A DNA stretch of 64,000 nucleotides from Polyangium spumosum (GTDB taxonomy: Bacteria > Myxococcota_A > Polyangia > Polyangiales > Polyangiaceae), in the NCBI RefSeq assembly GCF_009649845.1, contig NZ_WJIE01000001.1:1-64000 (forward strand), in the 5' to 3' direction. Positions within the stretch are counted from its first letter, which is position 1; each line of letters opens with the position of its first letter. Shown here one piece after another: positions 1-6,950 of this stretch. The position numbers and the translations under genes were made by a program. Under the pieces are notes generated by a model. It ran no database searches. It saw only the letters and a list, made by a program, of their open reading frames with translations, and was not told the origin of the DNA.

Positions 1-395
1 GCTCCTCGCGTCGAGCCTCGCGCCCCTCGTCGAGGACCTCGCCGCGGAGGGTTTCCGCCGCCTTGGTTTCCGCCACCTCGACCCCCCCGGATGCGGGGGT
101 GGCGGAAATACGACGTCGAGCGCGGTCCGGGCGCCTCGACCCCGGGGAAGATTTCCGCCGAGGGCCGGCCGCCTCGCCGAGGGGCCCTCGACCCCTTGCG
201 CGCGCCGAGCTCGCCGAGCTCGAGGCCCTCGACCCGGCCCCGGCCTCCCCGTCGCCCTCGACCTCGGCGGGATCGCCCGCCTCGACCAGGACCCCCGCGG
301 CAACGTGCGACTCGGCCGAACCCCTCGGCGAGGCCCTCGCGCCGAGCCTCGCCACGCTCGCCGAGGAGCTCGCCGCGAGCGATCTTGCGCCGAAA
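1..395 (-). repeat. Element 1 copy of the 321-bp repeat, inverted relative to element 2
   Basis: The plus strand here matches the reverse complement of the tandem repeats at 16276-17058 with scattered mismatches and small indels. Shared blocks include the palindromic CCGGATGCGGGGGTGG at 87-102 and the CTCGACCCCGGGGAAGAT block near 137. The similarity fades around 395, just before lower-GC cargo DNA starts, and continues off the left edge. No single reading frame is convincingly preserved between the copies: the best protein similarity jumps frame, which suggests degraded coding DNA or a non-coding repeat. Confidence 0.8.
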
Positions 396-527
396 GTGGA
401 ACTGTGTAAGGGTCCGTCCGGATGGTCCTCAACCAATCAACCCGCCGGCACCAGTAGCCGGTAATCAAAATGCGCGTATCAAGCGTGCGGTTCCGCATAG
501 CCACCGAATCAGCAGAACGAGTATCCC

Positions 528-1232
528 ATGCCGCTTACCCCTCAAATTGACAAGGACATCCGCGCCCGGTTTAAGTCTTTACAGGCCAAGGGCACCGATC
601 TTGTGCAGCGGATGAAGCAGGAGGTTCGTCACAATGTGTACGACCTCACTTCTTTTGGTGACGAGTATTTCGCATTTCGGACGAGCTGTGTCACTCTCAT
701 CGAATACCTGTCGCACGGGTCAGGGCGACTGGCGAATGTCGTCAAGGAGATTTATGAGCAGGGCGAGACTTATCTCGGTGCACGGGCACTACTTGGCATA
801 ATTTGCGGCTTGTCTGATGACTATGATAACGGATTGCTCGATAGCATGTTTGCTCGAATGGAAGCAGAAATCGCTGCTGACTACCTGGGGCAGGCAGAAG
901 CTCTTCTCAAGGAGGGACAGCCGGGTAAGCACGACCATGTCCCTGCCGCGGTTCTGATAGGGGCGATTCTGGAAAAGACGCTTCGTGACCTCTGCCGTAG
1001 ACAAAGTCCACCCATTCCTTTGGTTACGCCTGCGGGCGGACCCAAAATGCTAAACGGCCTCATTGACGAACTAAAGAAGGCGGGGGTTTTTAATGAACTC
1101 AGAGCGAAACAGCTTCGCCATTGGGCGGATGTTAGGAACGCGGCAGCACACGGTGACTTTGAAAAATTTACTCGTGCTGACGTCGACTCGATGCTTTCAG
1201 GGGTTGGTCAATTTTTAGCAGATTACTCGTAG
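528..1232 (+). CDS. HEPN-like domain protein, probable defence cargo
   Basis: This 234-residue soluble protein is almost all helical in composition. Near the C-terminus is an R-x4-H motif, R203 to H208 within VRNAAAHG. That is the catalytic signature of HEPN ribonucleases, and the surrounding 'LRHWADVRNAAAHGDF' pattern also occurs in DUF4145-like proteins. The gene sits between the 321-bp repeat and a DUF4236 remnant, the position used for cargo in both elements. Its base composition is clearly less GC-rich than the flanks, with many A/T-ending codons, which suggests recent transfer. There is no strong Shine-Dalgarno sequence before the ATG. An RNase role is inferred; no toxin/antitoxin partner such as MNT is adjacent. 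Confidence 0.6.
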   Translation: MPLTPQIDKDIRARFKSLQAKGTDLVQRMKQEVRHNVYDLTSFGDEYFAFRTSCVTLIEYLSHGSGRLANVVKEIYEQGETYLGARALLGIICGLSDDYDNGLLDSMFARMEAEIAADYLGQAEALLKEGQPGKHDHVPAAVLIGAILEKTLRDLCRRQSPPIPLVTPAGGPKMLNGLIDELKKAGVFNELRAKQLRHWADVRNAAAHGDFEKFTRADVDSMLSGVGQFLADYS

Positions 1233-1306
1233 ACGACTGAAGGGGCGCGGTAAGCGACGCCCAATGCTCGCCCCTGGAGAGAACTTCCCACGATAGGAGA
1301 TGACGA

Positions 1307-1549
1307 GTGTCCGCATATACACTTAAAAAGAAGCGCAATACGGATGAGCTGCATCTGTTCGAGGCCATGAAGCAGACAAACGGTCAAATTAGCCCCAAGC
1401 CACTGTCCGTGTGTCGAAAGATGAGCGCCAACGAAATGAGCAAAAACGAATTCATTGGTCTTTCTGACTTGCAGGCGCGTATCCGTTGTGCGGCAATAGG
1501 CCGTTCGGTGTGCGGCACCTGCGTCAGTCACTTGTACGCAAGGTATTAG
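1307..1549 (+). CDS. Small Cys-containing protein of unknown function
   Basis: This 80-residue ORF starts at GTG with an AGGAGA Shine-Dalgarno sequence six bases upstream, 74 bp after the HEPN-like gene and on the same strand. Its codon use is similarly AT-richer. It has a basic N-terminus (YTLKKKR) and four cysteines, three of them in the last 25 residues (RCAAIGRSVCGTCV), which could bind metal. I do not recognise a family. It could be a partner of the upstream gene or a truncated gene. Confidence 0.4.
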   Translation: MSAYTLKKKRNTDELHLFEAMKQTNGQISPKPLSVCRKMSANEMSKNEFIGLSDLQARIRCAAIGRSVCGTCVSHLYARY

Positions 1550-1594
1550 TCACAGCAATGGTGTCGCTATGATGTCACGTAGCACTACCTCGAT

Positions 1595-1795
1595 GCCCGA
1601 GTCGCCACGAGGTCGAGCTCCACGAGATGCTATCCGTCGCCTTCGATCGCGAGACTTTCTTTACGCTCAGGCTCGAAGCCATCGACCCCTCGGATTCGAT
1701 GGCTGATTTCGAGCACCTCATGGAGTACAAATAAACTCGGGATTCGACCCGATCGACGTCCTCACCCCGACGATCTCGAGCAGAACCAGGCGTGA
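1595..1795 (+). pseudogene. C-terminal remnant of a DUF4236 gene
   Basis: The plus strand encodes LSVAFDRETFFTLRLEAID and following residues, closely matching the C-terminus of the intact DUF4236 protein at 12972-14126. A stop after MEYK and two further frame changes are needed to recover the ending NSGFDPIDVLTP...DDLEQNQA. The N-terminal 320 or so residues are missing. Its orientation is inverted relative to the intact copy, consistent with the mirror arrangement of the two elements. Confidence 0.8.
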
Positions 1796-1798
1796 TCC

Positions 1799-1935
1799 CG
1801 CCTCCCCGGGGGGGCTCCGCTTCCACTTCTCCAGATCGTCGTCCTCCGCGTCCTCGAGCAGATCGTTCTCTTCCTCGGTCGCCAGATCGAACGGAGCCCC
1901 CTCGACCGCATCGAGGATCGGAGCCCGCTACCGGA
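1799..1935 (-). pseudogene. Remnant of the small antitoxin-like gene
   Basis: The minus strand reads PILDAVEGAPFDLATEEEND and continues LLEDAEDDDLEKWKRSP, similar to the intact copies at 3228-3446 and 12794-13006. The MKVGEDD start region is absent and no start codon is evident. It is convergent with the DUF4236 remnant, exactly as the intact pair is arranged at 12794-14126. A 26-bp block resembling part of the 321-bp repeat follows at 1931-1956. Confidence 0.7.
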
Positions 1936-2105
1936 TGCTGGGGTGGCGGAAGTACGGCATCGAACGATGCCGACCTCGTCGCGATTGGTGAAACGATCTG
2001 GGCGACAGGGCTTGCGCGTGTGTGGCTCATGTGGGAGGGTCCCATGTCCGTTCGTCGTGGTGGGTTTGCTCTCGGTGGATTAGCTCGCGTTCATGGATTG
2101 TAGCA

Positions 2106-3236
2106 ATGGATGATGATGTCCTCGACGACCTTGTGCGTATAGTTCGACGTTGTGAGCGTGCAGCGAACACGCTCGACGCTGAGCCAATTGCATCGGCCTG
2201 TGCTCGCCTTCGGAAGGAGGCCGAAGATATTGCTAAGGCATCCTCGGGAGGATTGCTAGGGTATCATTCAACCGTATACACCGAGGGACTCCGCCCCAGA
2301 GGCCCGGGAGATTACTTTGACACAGAATGGGGCGGCGAGCGTGTATCTTCCGCGGGCACTCGAGGTGGACCGTGGGTAATATACGATTACGAAGCCTTGA
2401 TGACCGAGATAAGAGAGCGCGCAGGCGGTGTTGATGTCAAGGTTCTCGACGATGCCGCTGAGACAGTCAGGGAGATATTTGGCGATTGCCGCGATGAGTT
2501 GCTCCCTACGATTGACGCGCTTCTTGCGATTAAGGATGATGATGCAATCAAGAAGGTGCGCGCGGAAGTTGCGTCCCTGAAGCCATATTACACAGAACGA
2601 GAATTGTTCGAGGCGATGATCGCGGGCAAGGAGTTCGGCACTCGCGACCGCCGTGCGGCGGCGGAAGGTATACGTACCCCGCCACATCTAAAAGTCATTC
2701 TCTATGTCGCGTCAATACTTTCTTGTCAGAATGGGGTACGGGAGCTTGCAAAGCAGGCTCAGTACCTCGTCCGGTACCTTCAAAAGACCCGCAAAATGAA
2801 AGGGAAAACCGTGGCAAAAGTGGATGGCAAGATTTTTATTGGACACGGACGCTCTCGTGTGTGGAAGGATTTAAAGGACTTTCTGCAGGATCGTCTGAAG
2901 CTTCAGTGGGATGAGTTCAATCGCGACCCCACTGCGGGGCTCTCAACGAAAGAGCGCCTGGAAGGCATGCTGGACGAAGCCTGCTTCGCCTTCATCATCA
3001 TGACCGCTGAAGACGAGCGGGCAGACCAGACCAAGCACGCACGGGCCAACGTTATCCATGAAGTCGGCCTCTTTCAGGGACGACTCGGTTTTAAGCGCGC
3101 CATTGTCTTGCTTGAACAGGGATGCGAAGAATTCTCGAATATCGTAGGTCTCGGTCAGATTCGCTTCCCGCCGGGCGATGTCGCATCCAAATTCGAGGAT
3201 ATTCGCTTGGTCTTGGAGCGTGAGGGCCTACTCTAG
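2106..3236 (+). CDS. TIR-like domain protein (PF10137 type), probable anti-phage effector
   Basis: This protein has 376 residues. The C-terminal 135 (about 242-376) form a TIR-like nucleotide-binding domain of the PF10137 (CAP12/PycTIR) type. The first strand is KIFIGHGRS, followed by a helix and FAFIIMTAEDE. The motif NVIHEVGLFQGRLG contains the likely catalytic glutamate, E319, and the domain ends with an IRFPPGD...RLVLEREGLL tail. Such domains act as NADases or sense nucleotides in CBASS, Pycsar and stand-alone TIR defence. The N-terminal 240 residues include a WxGYH-like segment (LGYHSTVYTEG) and FDTEWG, seen in other PF10137 proteins; no cyclase or STING domain is visible. I chose the ATG at 2106 over an upstream non-ATG extension. 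Codon use is AT-richer than the neighbours. The gene lies between two copies of the antitoxin-like ORF. Confidence 0.85.
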   Translation: MDDDVLDDLVRIVRRCERAANTLDAEPIASACARLRKEAEDIAKASSGGLLGYHSTVYTEGLRPRGPGDYFDTEWGGERVSSAGTRGGPWVIYDYEALMTEIRERAGGVDVKVLDDAAETVREIFGDCRDELLPTIDALLAIKDDDAIKKVRAEVASLKPYYTERELFEAMIAGKEFGTRDRRAAAEGIRTPPHLKVILYVASILSCQNGVRELAKQAQYLVRYLQKTRKMKGKTVAKVDGKIFIGHGRSRVWKDLKDFLQDRLKLQWDEFNRDPTAGLSTKERLEGMLDEACFAFIIMTAEDERADQTKHARANVIHEVGLFQGRLGFKRAIVLLEQGCEEFSNIVGLGQIRFPPGDVASKFEDIRLVLEREGLL

Positions 3237-3446
3237 CCCACGCCCCCCACGTTCGCTTTCGACGTTGGCCCTATTATCGGATGCTTTAAGGATCCGCTTC
3301 CACGTCGCCGGCCCGTCTTCCCCTTCCTCGAGCAACTCGATCTCCTCATCGGTCGCCGGAACGAGCGGGGCCCTCTCGACCGCCTCGAGCACCGGATCCC
3401 GCTTGCACCCAGGCCCCTCGTCCCCGTCATCCTCGCCGACCTTCAC
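3228..3446 (-). CDS. Small antitoxin-like protein
   Basis: This 72-residue acidic protein starts at GTG, overlapping the stop of the upstream loader gene by four bases (GTGA). Its core, DPVLEAVERAPLVPATDEEI followed by ELLEE, resembles short proteins often annotated as antitoxins, which share a DPVLxALxxAP...ETEEE pattern. No toxin gene follows: the next gene is the convergent TIR gene, whose 3' end overlaps by nine bases. A near-identical homologue sits at the same place in element 2 (12794-13006). A role in regulation or addiction is a guess. Confidence 0.6.
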   Translation of the reverse strand: MKVGEDDGDEGPGCKRDPVLEAVERAPLVPATDEEIELLEEGEDGPATWKRILKASDNRANVESERGGRGLE

Positions 3447-4294
3447 GCGCCGCCTTCTTGCGGACCGACGCGCACGACCGCCGCGTGCTCATACACCCGC
3501 TCCGCGGTCCCGCCCCCGTAAAACCTCGCCATCTCCCGCTTGGGAAGCCACGTCGTGAAGATCGTCTTGAGCTCGGGCCGCTTGTGCCGATAATCGATCA
3601 CGTCCCGCGTCCCGGTGATCCTGTCCGGAATCCACCCGGACGCGGCCGGCGCACCATCGAGCTCGTCCCCCACGTCATCGAACACCAGCACCGTCGCCCG
3701 CTTCGCCTCCCGCCGCGCCTCGATCGCCTCGGGACTCTCCCCGCGCACGTCCCGCACCGCGACGAACCGCGCCCCTCGCGCGATCCGCACCTGCTCCGCG
3801 AGCCGATCCGACGCGAACCGCGGCCGCTCTCCCGGCCTCGCCGCGGGCCCGCTCCCGAGCGCCGCCATCCGCGTGTCCTCGGGCAACGCGTCGAGCGCGC
3901 CCCGCTCGATCACGCGCCGGAGCATCACGCACGCCGCCGAGGTCTTCCCGACCTGGGGCTTGGGCCCGAGCAGGACCACATTCCGGCCCGCCTCGACGGC
4001 CTCCGTGAGCTCCCGCCGAACCCGTGGCCATTCCTTGATCCGCGCGTGTTTCAGCCGCTCGGCCGCCTCATCGTCCCCGGGGATCGCCCACTGGAAACGC
4101 GGCGGGATCGAGCGCAGGGCCGGAAGCAGCTCCCGCTGATACTTCGCCCGGACCTCGTCCTCCACGCACCCCGCACACACGCCCGGCAGGCGCGTCGTCC
4201 GCCCGCAGTCATTCGCGCACGCGTACACCCCGACGGGCGGCCCTGCAAAACGCGTCAAGGTCTCCGCCATCGATTGAAAGCCATCGCGCCTCAT
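3443..4294 (-). CDS. DnaC/lambda P-like helicase loader ATPase
   Basis: This 283-residue protein has an N-terminal zinc-ribbon-like set of cysteines (C26, C30, C40, C43). An AAA+ ATPase follows: Walker A GPKPQVGKTS (110-119), Walker B TVLVFDDVGDE (from about 201), and a DnaC-like end, TIFTTWLPKREMARFYGGG...ERV, with the sensor and arginine region. The family loads DnaB helicase at origins. The start at 4294 has a GGAGGT Shine-Dalgarno eight bases upstream and overlaps the initiator stop by ATGA, so the two are translationally coupled. The pairing with the iteron-bearing initiator mirrors lambda O and P. IstB of transposons is an alternative family, but no transposase is present. Confidence 0.85.
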   Translation of the reverse strand: MRRDGFQSMAETLTRFAGPPVGVYACANDCGRTTRLPGVCAGCVEDEVRAKYQRELLPALRSIPPRFQWAIPGDDEAAERLKHARIKEWPRVRRELTEAVEAGRNVVLLGPKPQVGKTSAACVMLRRVIERGALDALPEDTRMAALGSGPAARPGERPRFASDRLAEQVRIARGARFVAVRDVRGESPEAIEARREAKRATVLVFDDVGDELDGAPAASGWIPDRITGTRDVIDYRHKRPELKTIFTTWLPKREMARFYGGGTAERVYEHAAVVRVGPQEGGA

Positions 4295-5496
4295 AAGTAC
4301 CCACCTCCGGGCGAAGCCATCGAATCGTCCGAATCGAAGAGCTCGGGAGGAGCCTCCTTTTCGCAGGCATCCCCGAGCGGCTGCAATCCCACGGCCCGAC
4401 GAGGACCGGGCCCCGCCGTCCGCCTGTCCTCGGTCATGGCCTGCTTCCAAGCGAACTTGATCCCCATGCGGATCCAGTTTTCCCAGGCTGCCCCCCAATC
4501 CGCCCAGCGCTGATCCTTTGCCCTCGCCTTGCTGCAAAACGTGGCGATCTCGTGATCCACGTCCGCCTCGGTCCACGCGAGCCCGGCCTCTTTCGCTTGG
4601 GCCAGCGCCCATTGACGCATCGTCGGTGAGGGAGCCCAGCCATCCGGCAGAGGTGTCGACGGCTTTCGCCGTTTCGCTGCCTCGCGCCCGTCGCTCGCCG
4701 AGGCGATGCCCACGAGCCCCACCTGGTAGGGCCCGGCCTCGCCCCGCGCCGCGCCTCGAGCCCGCCGCTTCGAGCTCCGCGCTTTCGTCGCCTCTCTCTC
4801 TGGATCTCTTTCTGGATCTTTCTGATCATGATCCAGAGAGAGAGGGAGAGATCCGGGCCCCGCTGAACCGCCCGGCGGTCCAGGGTGCACCGCCGGGCGG
4901 TCCAGACTGGACTGCCGGGCGGTCCAGGCTTGCGCGTCCTCGGCGCCGCCCTGAACCGCCGGGCGGTCCAGGACCGCGTTCTCGCTGGACTGCCGGGCGG
5001 TCCAGGCGTCCACCGCGCCCCCGGCAACCTCCGCGCCATCGTGAACCGCCGGGCGGTCCAGGCTGGACTGCGGGGCGGTATAGGCTCGCGCGTCCTCAGA
5101 ACCGCCGGGCGGTCCAGGCTGCACCGCCGGGCGGTCCAGCCGCTTCGAGGCCCGCTCCCGCCGCCGAGGCTCCCCGGGCGGCCCGCTGAGGGCCTCGAGC
5201 GCGATCCGGAAGGGCAACACGGGCCGCCGCGCGGTCGGCCCCTCGACCACCAGGACGCCGAGGGTCCGGAGGAACGCCACGACCTCGGCGACAACCGATT
5301 TCGACGTCCCGAGATCCCGGGCGATCGTCCCGAGGTTCGTCCGCGCGACCCCGTCGTGATCCATGCGGAGCGCAATCGCGAGGAGGACCGCCTTTTCCGC
5401 GAGCTTCAGATCGGCCCGCGTCGCCTCCCGGATCGCGCAGATCGCCACCGCGCCCAGGCTCCGACCTCCACCGAGTGCGCCGGGATCGAGCAGCAT
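4291..5496 (-). CDS. Lambda O-like replication initiator with origin iterons inside the gene
   Basis: This 401-residue protein has an N-terminal winged-helix region (about 28-85, LAEKAVLLAIALRMDHDG...LGTIARDLGTSKSVVAEV), as in phage replication proteins of the lambda O and DnaD type. A low-complexity middle (about 119-211) is encoded by nine copies of a 20-bp palindromic iteron, read in different frames as LDRPAVQ, WTARQSS and PGPPGGS. The C-terminal part (about 285-360, WTEADVDHEIATFCSKA...WADWGAAWENWIRMG) is similar to C-terminal domains of DnaD-like and phage initiators. The gene begins two bases after the methyltransferase stop and overlaps the loader. It is predicted to bind the iterons and recruit the loader and host DnaB. 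Confidence 0.8.
   Translation of the reverse strand: MLLDPGALGGGRSLGAVAICAIREATRADLKLAEKAVLLAIALRMDHDGVARTNLGTIARDLGTSKSVVAEVVAFLRTLGVLVVEGPTARRPVLPFRIALEALSGPPGEPRRRERASKRLDRPAVQPGPPGGSEDARAYTAPQSSLDRPAVHDGAEVAGGAVDAWTARQSSENAVLDRPAVQGGAEDAQAWTARQSSLDRPAVHPGPPGGSAGPGSLPLSLDHDQKDPERDPEREATKARSSKRRARGAARGEAGPYQVGLVGIASASDGREAAKRRKPSTPLPDGWAPSPTMRQWALAQAKEAGLAWTEADVDHEIATFCSKARAKDQRWADWGAAWENWIRMGIKFAWKQAMTEDRRTAGPGPRRAVGLQPLGDACEKEAPPELFDSDDSMASPGGGYL
4792..4844. repeat. 15-bp perfect inverted repeat beside the iterons
   Basis: CTCTCTCTCTGGATC (4792-4806) is the exact reverse complement of GATCCAGAGAGAGAG (4830-4844), with a 23-base spacer that is unusually AT-rich for this DNA. It lies 20 bp from the first iteron. 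The position recalls the easily melted region next to lambda-type origins. It is also inside the initiator coding sequence. Confidence 0.65.
4864..5139. repeat. Nine 20-bp iterons: candidate origin of element 1
   Basis: Copies start at 4864, 4886, 4908, 4952, 4986, 5042, 5064, 5098 and 5120. The consensus is TGAACCGCCGGGCGGTCCAG, with variants TGCACC and TGGACT at the left; the copy at 5064 is the most degenerate. Each core ACCGCCGGGCGGT is palindromic. Spacings are 22, 22, 44, 34, 56, 22, 34 and 22 bp. Because 22 and 34 are not multiples of three, the same DNA is read in all three frames of the host gene. This indicates selection on the DNA rather than on the protein. Confidence 0.85.
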
Positions 5497-5497
5497 C

Positions 5498-6334
5498 CTA
5501 TTCCCCGAACAGTCCGAGTTGGTGCGCCTTCCGCATGTGCCGCGCGTCCGTGCTCTGTGACTTGATCGCCTCCCGAGCTCGCGCCGCGATCCTCTTGTCG
5601 ATCTCGCTCCCGAGGAACCGCATCCCGAGCCGCCGCGCGGCAACCCCCGTCGAGCCGCCCCCCGTGAAGAAATCGACGACGAGGCCCCCGGGCGGAGCCA
5701 CGACCCCGAGACAGCGCTCGATCACCTCGGGAGGCTTGGCCGTTTGGTGATTCCGCGCCTCATGGTGGAGCCGCGAGCCGTTCAGGACGTCCCCCGTGCT
5801 CGCGTCGTGGAAGATCCCCGTTCCTTTCACGAAATGGAGGACGACCTCGTGTTGACGCCGGAACCCCGTCCCGAGGGCCGGAGCTCCCTTGTCCCAGATG
5901 ATCATCCCCTGCCAGCGCAGCCCGCTCGATTCGAGCGCCGGAGCGAGGAGCGGAACCATCCGCCAATCGCAAAAGACCCCGAGGCTCCCGCCCTCGACCA
6001 GGATCCGGAACGCTTGAACCGCGACGCAGCGGAGGAGCCACACGATCCCCGCCGAGCCCATGTTGTCATTGATGAACCAGCCCATGGCCTTCACGCTTTG
6101 ATGCCGGATCATCCCGCGGGACTGGCGCTTGGCGGACTCCGTGTACCCGCCCGAGCAGTAGGGCGGATCGGTCCAAACCGCATGCGCGCACGCGTCCGGG
6201 AGCGTTTCGGCGAAGTCGAGCGCATCAGCCGTGCTCACGTGCCACCCGGCCGAGCCTGCGATCACCTCGTCGGTCGAGCCCTCGCGCCCAAGCATGAGCG
6301 AATCGGGAGCCGCTGACATCGAGCGAGCCACCAT
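5498..6334 (-). CDS. Site-specific DNA methyltransferase (adenine-N6 or cytosine-N4), element 1
   Basis: This 278-residue amino-methyltransferase has the catalytic motif DPPY (56-59) before the AdoMet-binding motif DFFTGGGSTG (221-230), the order of the beta class. No restriction endonuclease is next to it, so it is probably a solitary phage methyltransferase that protects the element or regulates it. It is nearly identical to the methyltransferase at 8920-9759 in the opposite orientation. It leads the replication operon: the initiator starts immediately after it. The sequence just upstream contains a site shared with the other copy (6391-6407). Adenine versus cytosine specificity cannot be settled from sequence. 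Confidence 0.9.
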   Translation of the reverse strand: MVARSMSAAPDSLMLGREGSTDEVIAGSAGWHVSTADALDFAETLPDACAHAVWTDPPYCSGGYTESAKRQSRGMIRHQSVKAMGWFINDNMGSAGIVWLLRCVAVQAFRILVEGGSLGVFCDWRMVPLLAPALESSGLRWQGMIIWDKGAPALGTGFRRQHEVVLHFVKGTGIFHDASTGDVLNGSRLHHEARNHQTAKPPEVIERCLGVVAPPGGLVVDFFTGGGSTGVAARRLGMRFLGSEIDKRIAARAREAIKSQSTDARHMRKAHQLGLFGE

Positions 6335-6677
6335 GGCGAGGACAGTATCAGCCCGCGATCGAACGTCTCAACTGAAACCGAATGCAACAGCGGACATTAT
6401 CCGTCCGATCGCATCGACACTGTAACGATACGGAGCCCCCGGAAACATGGCCGTCCGTGCCTTTCATCACCGGCCAGGACAACCGCGTGGAAGGCCGATT
6501 TACCGCCACTTCTGCGACGAATGCGCGCCCCAGCCTATGATTCACGCGGTTCCAGCATGGGACACATAATGTCCTAGGTTGCGTCATTCCATGCTGGCAC
6601 TTCACGACCGGCCCGGCCGATAGTGCTCCCATCGACCCCGGGGCGGGCCCTGGGGCTCGCTTCACCCGAAACACGCG
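6335..6677. other. Divergent intergenic region between methyltransferase and integrase module
   Basis: This region has no supported gene. The first 75 bp are similar to the mirror-image region upstream of the second methyltransferase (8840-8919), including the site at 6391-6407. The rest carries no obvious repeat; it likely holds the divergent promoters for the methyltransferase operon and the small ORF-integrase pair. Confidence 0.6.
6391..6407 (+). promoter_or_regulatory. Operator-like half-site upstream of methyltransferase 1
   Basis: CGGACATTATCCGTCCG lies exactly 57 bp from the methyltransferase start at 6334. The same sequence (CGGACATAATCCGTCCG when read away from the gene) occurs 57 bp upstream of the second methyltransferase. 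The strict spacing suggests a promoter element or regulator-binding site. Confidence 0.55.
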
Positions 6678-6950
6678 ATGGCACGTCGAGCGACCCGTCC
6701 CAAGAACGAGCCGAGCAAGCCCCACGAGGAGGGCGCAGAGGTGCCCAACCCCTGCACTCCGTGCGCGCAGCCCACGCGAGGAGCAGGGAAGGGGACCACG
6801 ACGAAGACGAGCCCCACGGCGCACCAAGACGAGGTTCGGATCACCGTGGGCCCTTCCCCCGCGGGAAAACGCTTTGATCGCGAAGCGTTCGTCCGGGCAC
6901 TCGCGGCGCTTGTCGTGGCAGACCTTTTGGACTATCCTCCCAAGCCGTGA
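6678..6950 (+). CDS. Conserved small protein preceding serine integrase 1
   Basis: This 90-residue protein has a disordered, charged N-terminus and a conserved helical C-terminus, FDREAFVRALAALVVADLLD followed by YPPKP. The protein at 42683-42946, in front of the second integrase, ends similarly (FAVALAELVLEDLLKYPPDK). Both overlap the integrase start by four bases (GTGA here, ATGA there). Small proteins tied to serine integrases can be recombination directionality factors, but this is inference from position only. Confidence 0.65.
   Translation: MARRATRPKNEPSKPHEEGAEVPNPCTPCAQPTRGAGKGTTTKTSPTAHQDEVRITVGPSPAGKRFDREAFVRALAALVVADLLDYPPKP

Noticed and set aside
4864-5139. Regularly spaced palindromic repeats resembling a CRISPR array
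   Set aside because: The intervals are too short (2-36 bp between repeats), the array lies inside an open coding frame, and no cas genes are nearby. An iteron array fits better.
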